Shown: piece after piece, positions 61,631-64,000 of the stretch | Numbering within the stretch: position 1 is the stretch's first letter | Layout: each line of letters opens with the position of its first letter | DNA from: Flavobacterium aquariorum | GTDB taxonomy: Bacteria > Bacteroidota > Bacteroidia > Flavobacteriales > Flavobacteriaceae | Direction: 5' to 3' | NCBI RefSeq assembly: GCF_003254745.1 | Contig: NZ_QKXH01000013.1 | Location: 50,960-114,959 of the forward strand | Length of the DNA stretch: 64,000 bases | Program-made: the position numbers and the translations under genes | Notes under the pieces: generated by a model | Database searches by the model: none | What the model saw: the letters and a program-made list of their open reading frames with translations, nothing else | What the model was told of the DNA's origin: nothing

Positions 61631-63415
61631 CTAAGAATTACTAAACTGCAAATTGCTCAGGTTTTTATACAAACCATTTTCTAGATTGATCAATTCCTGA
61701 TGCGTTCCCTGCTCGCTGATTTTTCCGTTGTCGAGTACCAAAATTTGGTCTGCAGAACGAATTGTGGAAAGTCGGTGGGCTATAATGATACTTGTTCTTC
61801 CTTCCATCAAAATTTCAAGCGCTTCCTGAACCAGTTTTTCACTTTCGCTGTCTAAAGAAGAAGTTGCTTCGTCCAAAATTAATATCGATGGATTTTTCAA
61901 TAATGCCCTGGCAATAGCAATTCGCTGCCTTTGTCCGCCGGAAAGCTTAACACCCCTTTCTCCAACAACTGTCTCAAATTTCTCGGGAAAACCTTCTATA
62001 AACACATAAGCGTTGGCTTGTTTGGCTGCCAAAATAATTTCTTCATCGGTTGCTTCGGGTTTGCCGTAAGCGATGTTTTCCTTTATGGTTCCTCCAAAAA
62101 GGATGACATCCTGAGGAACGATACTCATATTACCACGAAGATTTTCCAAATCATAATCGTAAATATTTTTTCCATCAATTAAAATTTCACCACTTTCTAT
62201 ATCATAAAAGCGCAATAATAAAGAGGCAATTGTCGATTTACCCATTCCACTTGGACCGACGATGGCTATTTTTTGTCCAAAACTGGCCGAAAAATTAATA
62301 TCCTTCAAGACCTTAACTTCTTTTCTGGATGGATAACTGAAAGCCACATTATTGAAGGTTACGTCTCCTTTTATTTTATTTATCGAAATATGTTCGTTTG
62401 AATTAATTTTCTCGGGAGTTTCGTCCAATAACTCAAAAACTCTTTCGGTGGCACCAATTGCTTTTTGCATTTGCGCATACAATTCGGCAATTCCACCTGA
62501 CGAAGCGCCAACATAACTTGAATACAATATAAAAGTAAACAATTGTCCAACCGTGATCTCACCTGCAATACTCAATTGCACTCCGTACCAAACAACAGCC
62601 ACTATTGTTCCAAACAAACAGATAATAATAAAGGAAGCAAAGAAACCTCTAAATTGACCACCTTTAATGGCCATTTTAACTACTTCTTTGATTTTTTCTC
62701 TGTATCGGGTAATTTCATACCATTCATTGGCAAAAGCCTTAACAATACTAATTCCCTGCATCGTTTCTTCAACAACGACTTGACTTTCGGCTACTTGATC
62801 TTGTACTTTTTTAGAATATTTTCGAATAAACCTTCCAAAAATAACGGCTGCAACTCCAACCAGCGGTACAACCGAAACCATCATAATGGTCAATTTGATA
62901 TTGATACTCGCCAGCATTGCAAAGCTTCCGATAATCAATATAAATTGTCTTAAAAATTCGGCTATTGTTGTGGTTAAAGTATCCTGAATCTGGGTAATAT
63001 CATTACTGATTCGGCTATTTAATTCCCCAACACGTTTTTGGGAGAAAAACGACATTGGTAATTTAACCAAGTTGGTATACAAAGCCAAACGAACATTAGC
63101 TAAAGTGTTTTCGGTAAAATTGACAAATAATGAAAGTCTGAAAAATGAGAATAATGATTGCAGAAGCAGTACCAACCCTAAGCCTAAAGCTATTTCATTG
63201 GCCAAATGGGCATCTTTCTTATTAACACAATCTACAAGCATTCCCATAAACTTAGGAAAGGCTAGGGCAGTAACGCTAGTAAGCAATAAAAACACCAATC
63301 CAACATAAAATTTCCATTTGTGATTGTCGGCGTATTTAAAAATCAGGATTGCTTTTTGCAGAGAACTTGCAGTAATTTTTGATTTGGGTAAATCATTTTC
63401 TTGGAATCGGGCCAT
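61631..63415 (-). CDS. ABC exporter, MsbA/multidrug type (permease-ATPase fusion)
   Basis: About 594 residues from the start MARFQENDLPKSK. Six membrane helices occupy about 40-315. The nucleotide-binding domain has Walker A VGPSGMGKSTIASLLL near 400, the Q-loop in SIVPQDVILFGGT, the signature VKLSGGQRQRIAIARALL, Walker B SILILDEATSSLDSES and the H-loop IAHRLST. It works as a homodimer that exports lipids (MsbA-like) or drugs. The frame opens at 63436, but the -7 box at 63441-63434 overlaps that, so 63415 is favoured. Confidence 0.9.
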   Translation of the reverse strand: MARFQENDLPKSKITASSLQKAILIFKYADNHKWKFYVGLVFLLLTSVTALAFPKFMGMLVDCVNKKDAHLANEIALGLGLVLLLQSLFSFFRLSLFVNFTENTLANVRLALYTNLVKLPMSFFSQKRVGELNSRISNDITQIQDTLTTTIAEFLRQFILIIGSFAMLASINIKLTIMMVSVVPLVGVAAVIFGRFIRKYSKKVQDQVAESQVVVEETMQGISIVKAFANEWYEITRYREKIKEVVKMAIKGGQFRGFFASFIIICLFGTIVAVVWYGVQLSIAGEITVGQLFTFILYSSYVGASSGGIAELYAQMQKAIGATERVFELLDETPEKINSNEHISINKIKGDVTFNNVAFSYPSRKEVKVLKDINFSASFGQKIAIVGPSGMGKSTIASLLLRFYDIESGEILIDGKNIYDYDLENLRGNMSIVPQDVILFGGTIKENIAYGKPEATDEEIILAAKQANAYVFIEGFPEKFETVVGERGVKLSGGQRQRIAIARALLKNPSILILDEATSSLDSESEKLVQEALEILMEGRTSIIIAHRLSTIRSADQILVLDNGKISEQGTHQELINLENGLYKNLSNLQFSNS

Positions 63416-63433
63416 TGTATTTGTTTTATAATA

Positions 63434-63441
63434 CAAATGTA
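63434..63441 (-). promoter_or_regulatory. -7 box of the ABC exporter
   Basis: The reverse strand reads TACATTTG, a TAnnTTTG match, 18 bases before the ATG at 63415. Confidence 0.6.
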
Positions 63442-63580
63442 AGGCTATACGAAGATGATAACAAAAAAAATGGAGAGTTTCAATCGTGAATAAAATACTG
63501 TTTATGAGAGCGTAAAGAAAAAGCAGCTATTTTTTATTCGTTTTTTTTTGAATTTTGCTTGCAATTACGAGTTCTAGTTG

Positions 63581-63588
63581 TATATTTG
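63581..63588 (+). promoter_or_regulatory. -7 box of tRNA-Val
   Basis: TATATTTG match to TAnnTTTG, 11 bases before the mature tRNA 5' end; TTG at 63559-63561 is a candidate -33 element 19 bases upstream. Confidence 0.65.
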
Positions 63589-63599
63589 CACACGCAATT

Positions 63600-63677
63600 G
63601 GGCGATTAGCTCAGCTGGTTCAGAGCACCTCGTTTACACCGAGGGGGTCGGGGGTTCGAACCCCTCATCGCCCACCA
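63600..63677 (+). tRNA. tRNA-Val (anticodon TAC), CCA encoded
   Basis: GGGCGATTAGCTCAGCTGGT begins the RNA. The acceptor is 63600-63606 with 63667-63673, the anticodon arm CTCG-TTTACAC-CGAG carries TAC, the T-arm is GGGGTTCGAACCCC, and CCA is encoded at 63675-63677. Confidence 0.95.
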
Positions 63678-63678
63678 A

Positions 63679-63711
63679 GAAACTCCTTAAGAAATTAAGG
63701 AGTTTTTTTTA
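63679..63711. terminator. Terminator after tRNA-Val
   Basis: Hairpin AACTCCTTAA/TTAAGGAGTT followed by eight T in all, directly downstream of the tRNA and before the GIY-YIG gene. Confidence 0.8.
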
Positions 63712-63723
63712 TTTCAAATATTT

Positions 63724-63975
63724 ATGGACTTTGTTGTATACATTTTATTTAGCGAAACCAAGAACAGATTTTATATTGGGTTCACTTCTAATTTAGAAGA
63801 AAGGATTGTTAGACATAATCAAAAAAGCAAAGGCTTTACTGGAAATGTAAACGACTGGAAAGTTGTTTATATCGAAAACTATCAAACGAAAGAACTGGCT
63901 CACAAGAGAGAATTACAAATTAAATCTTGGAAAAGCAGAATTAAGATTCAAGAATTAATTTTAAAAAAAGGTTAG
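63724..63975 (+). CDS. GIY-YIG nuclease-domain protein
   Basis: An 83-residue protein that is nearly all GIY-YIG domain: VVYILFSETKNRFYIGFTSN (the Y-I-L and Y-I-G strands) with Arg in LEERIVRHN and the Glu of AHKRELQIKSWK. Such small proteins resemble the catalytic domain of UvrC and homing endonucleases. The frame reads through seven A and stops at TAG, and that TAG belongs to a tRNA-like GGTTAGCTCAGCTGATTCAG sequence that runs to the window edge. In the other frame the bases encode VSSADSEHSD, a tail I recall in relatives. So the protein may be cut short by a slip in the A run, or the downstream part is a tRNA remnant. Confidence 0.82.
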   Translation: MDFVVYILFSETKNRFYIGFTSNLEERIVRHNQKSKGFTGNVNDWKVVYIENYQTKELAHKRELQIKSWKSRIKIQELILKKG

Positions 63976-64000
63976 CTCAGCTGATTCAGAGCATTCCGAT
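63971..64000 (+). repeat. Partial tRNA-like sequence after the GIY-YIG gene
   Basis: GTTAGCTCAGCTGATTCAGA and onwards matches tRNA-Val bases 63605-63634 in most positions through the D-arm, then the window ends. The bases before it do not form a matching acceptor 5' strand, which suggests a remnant and not a full tRNA gene, but the 3' half is out of view. Confidence 0.55.

Noticed and set aside
62543..62953. A 136-codon open frame on the plus strand in the ABC exporter
   Set aside because: Complement of the membrane domain; no start signals and Asn/Phe-rich shadow composition.
63578..63796. A 72-codon open frame running through tRNA-Val
   Set aside because: It is the translation of the tRNA and its terminator, not a gene.

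Overview
The window is a stretch of chromosome from a member of the Bacteroidota, most likely a Flavobacterium or close relative. The DNA is AT-rich. Many genes and RNAs are preceded by the Bacteroidota -7 promoter box TAnnTTTG. Gene content is typical of flavobacteria: MidA-like, RMD1-like, DUF3822, OMP_b-brl_3-type receptor, YchJ, KTSC/J-domain and GIY-YIG genes. No plasmid, phage, insertion sequence, rRNA or CRISPR array was seen.

Layout. 1-8.5 kb (mostly minus strand): start of uvrA, a ClC-type anion transporter, a membrane-anchored trypsin-like protease, an AlkD-like glycosylase, then two tandem gamma-glutamyltransferases coupled to an AcpH-like gene. 8.7-18.5 kb: glmM, tRNA-Pro, a class V aminotransferase, two tandem LpxL-like acyltransferases, a rhomboid protease, a SIMPL protein, an APC permease, tRNA-Tyr and a TlpA-family gene split by an in-frame stop. 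18.6-31.4 kb: small proteins, a CHASE/PAS histidine kinase with a stand-alone receiver, YchJ, a META lipoprotein, a VWA protein with an AAA ATPase, an NTF2-like protein, a prolyl-4-hydroxylase-like protein and an RMD1-like protein. 31.7-43.9 kb: MidA, RNase P RNA, DoxX, a two-component system divergent from an outer-membrane receptor with a triple 11-bp repeat between them, rsmD, a RecD/Dda-like helicase, ygiD and kdsB. 43.9-53.2 kb: a GH3 enzyme, a spermidine-synthase-like methyltransferase, an acyltransferase, an XRE regulator divergent from an M14 peptidase, an Lrp regulator, PEP carboxylase and DinB. 53.2-64 kb: udg-recQ, an acidic protein, a deoxyhypusine-synthase-like gene, an arginine-decarboxylase-like gene and a 59-codon small ORF in one run, then aroB, proline dehydrogenase, an MsbA-like exporter, tRNA-Val and a GIY-YIG gene ending in a tRNA-like remnant.

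How they fit together. Most genes are housekeeping: DNA repair (uvrA, alkD-like, recQ, udg), envelope and LPS (kdsB, LpxL-like, MsbA-like, glmM), central metabolism (ppc, aroB, proline dehydrogenase) and RNA processing (rnpB, rsmD). The less ordinary points are: three copies of a structured intergenic element with apparent compensatory base pairs; the polyamine run with a deoxyhypusine-synthase homologue that keeps its catalytic lysine; the 11-bp-phased operator of the two-component/receptor pair; a ClC protein with Val where exchangers have the proton glutamate; the nonsense-split TlpA gene; and the tRNA/GIY-YIG junction at the right edge. I found no clear new defence or secretion system.
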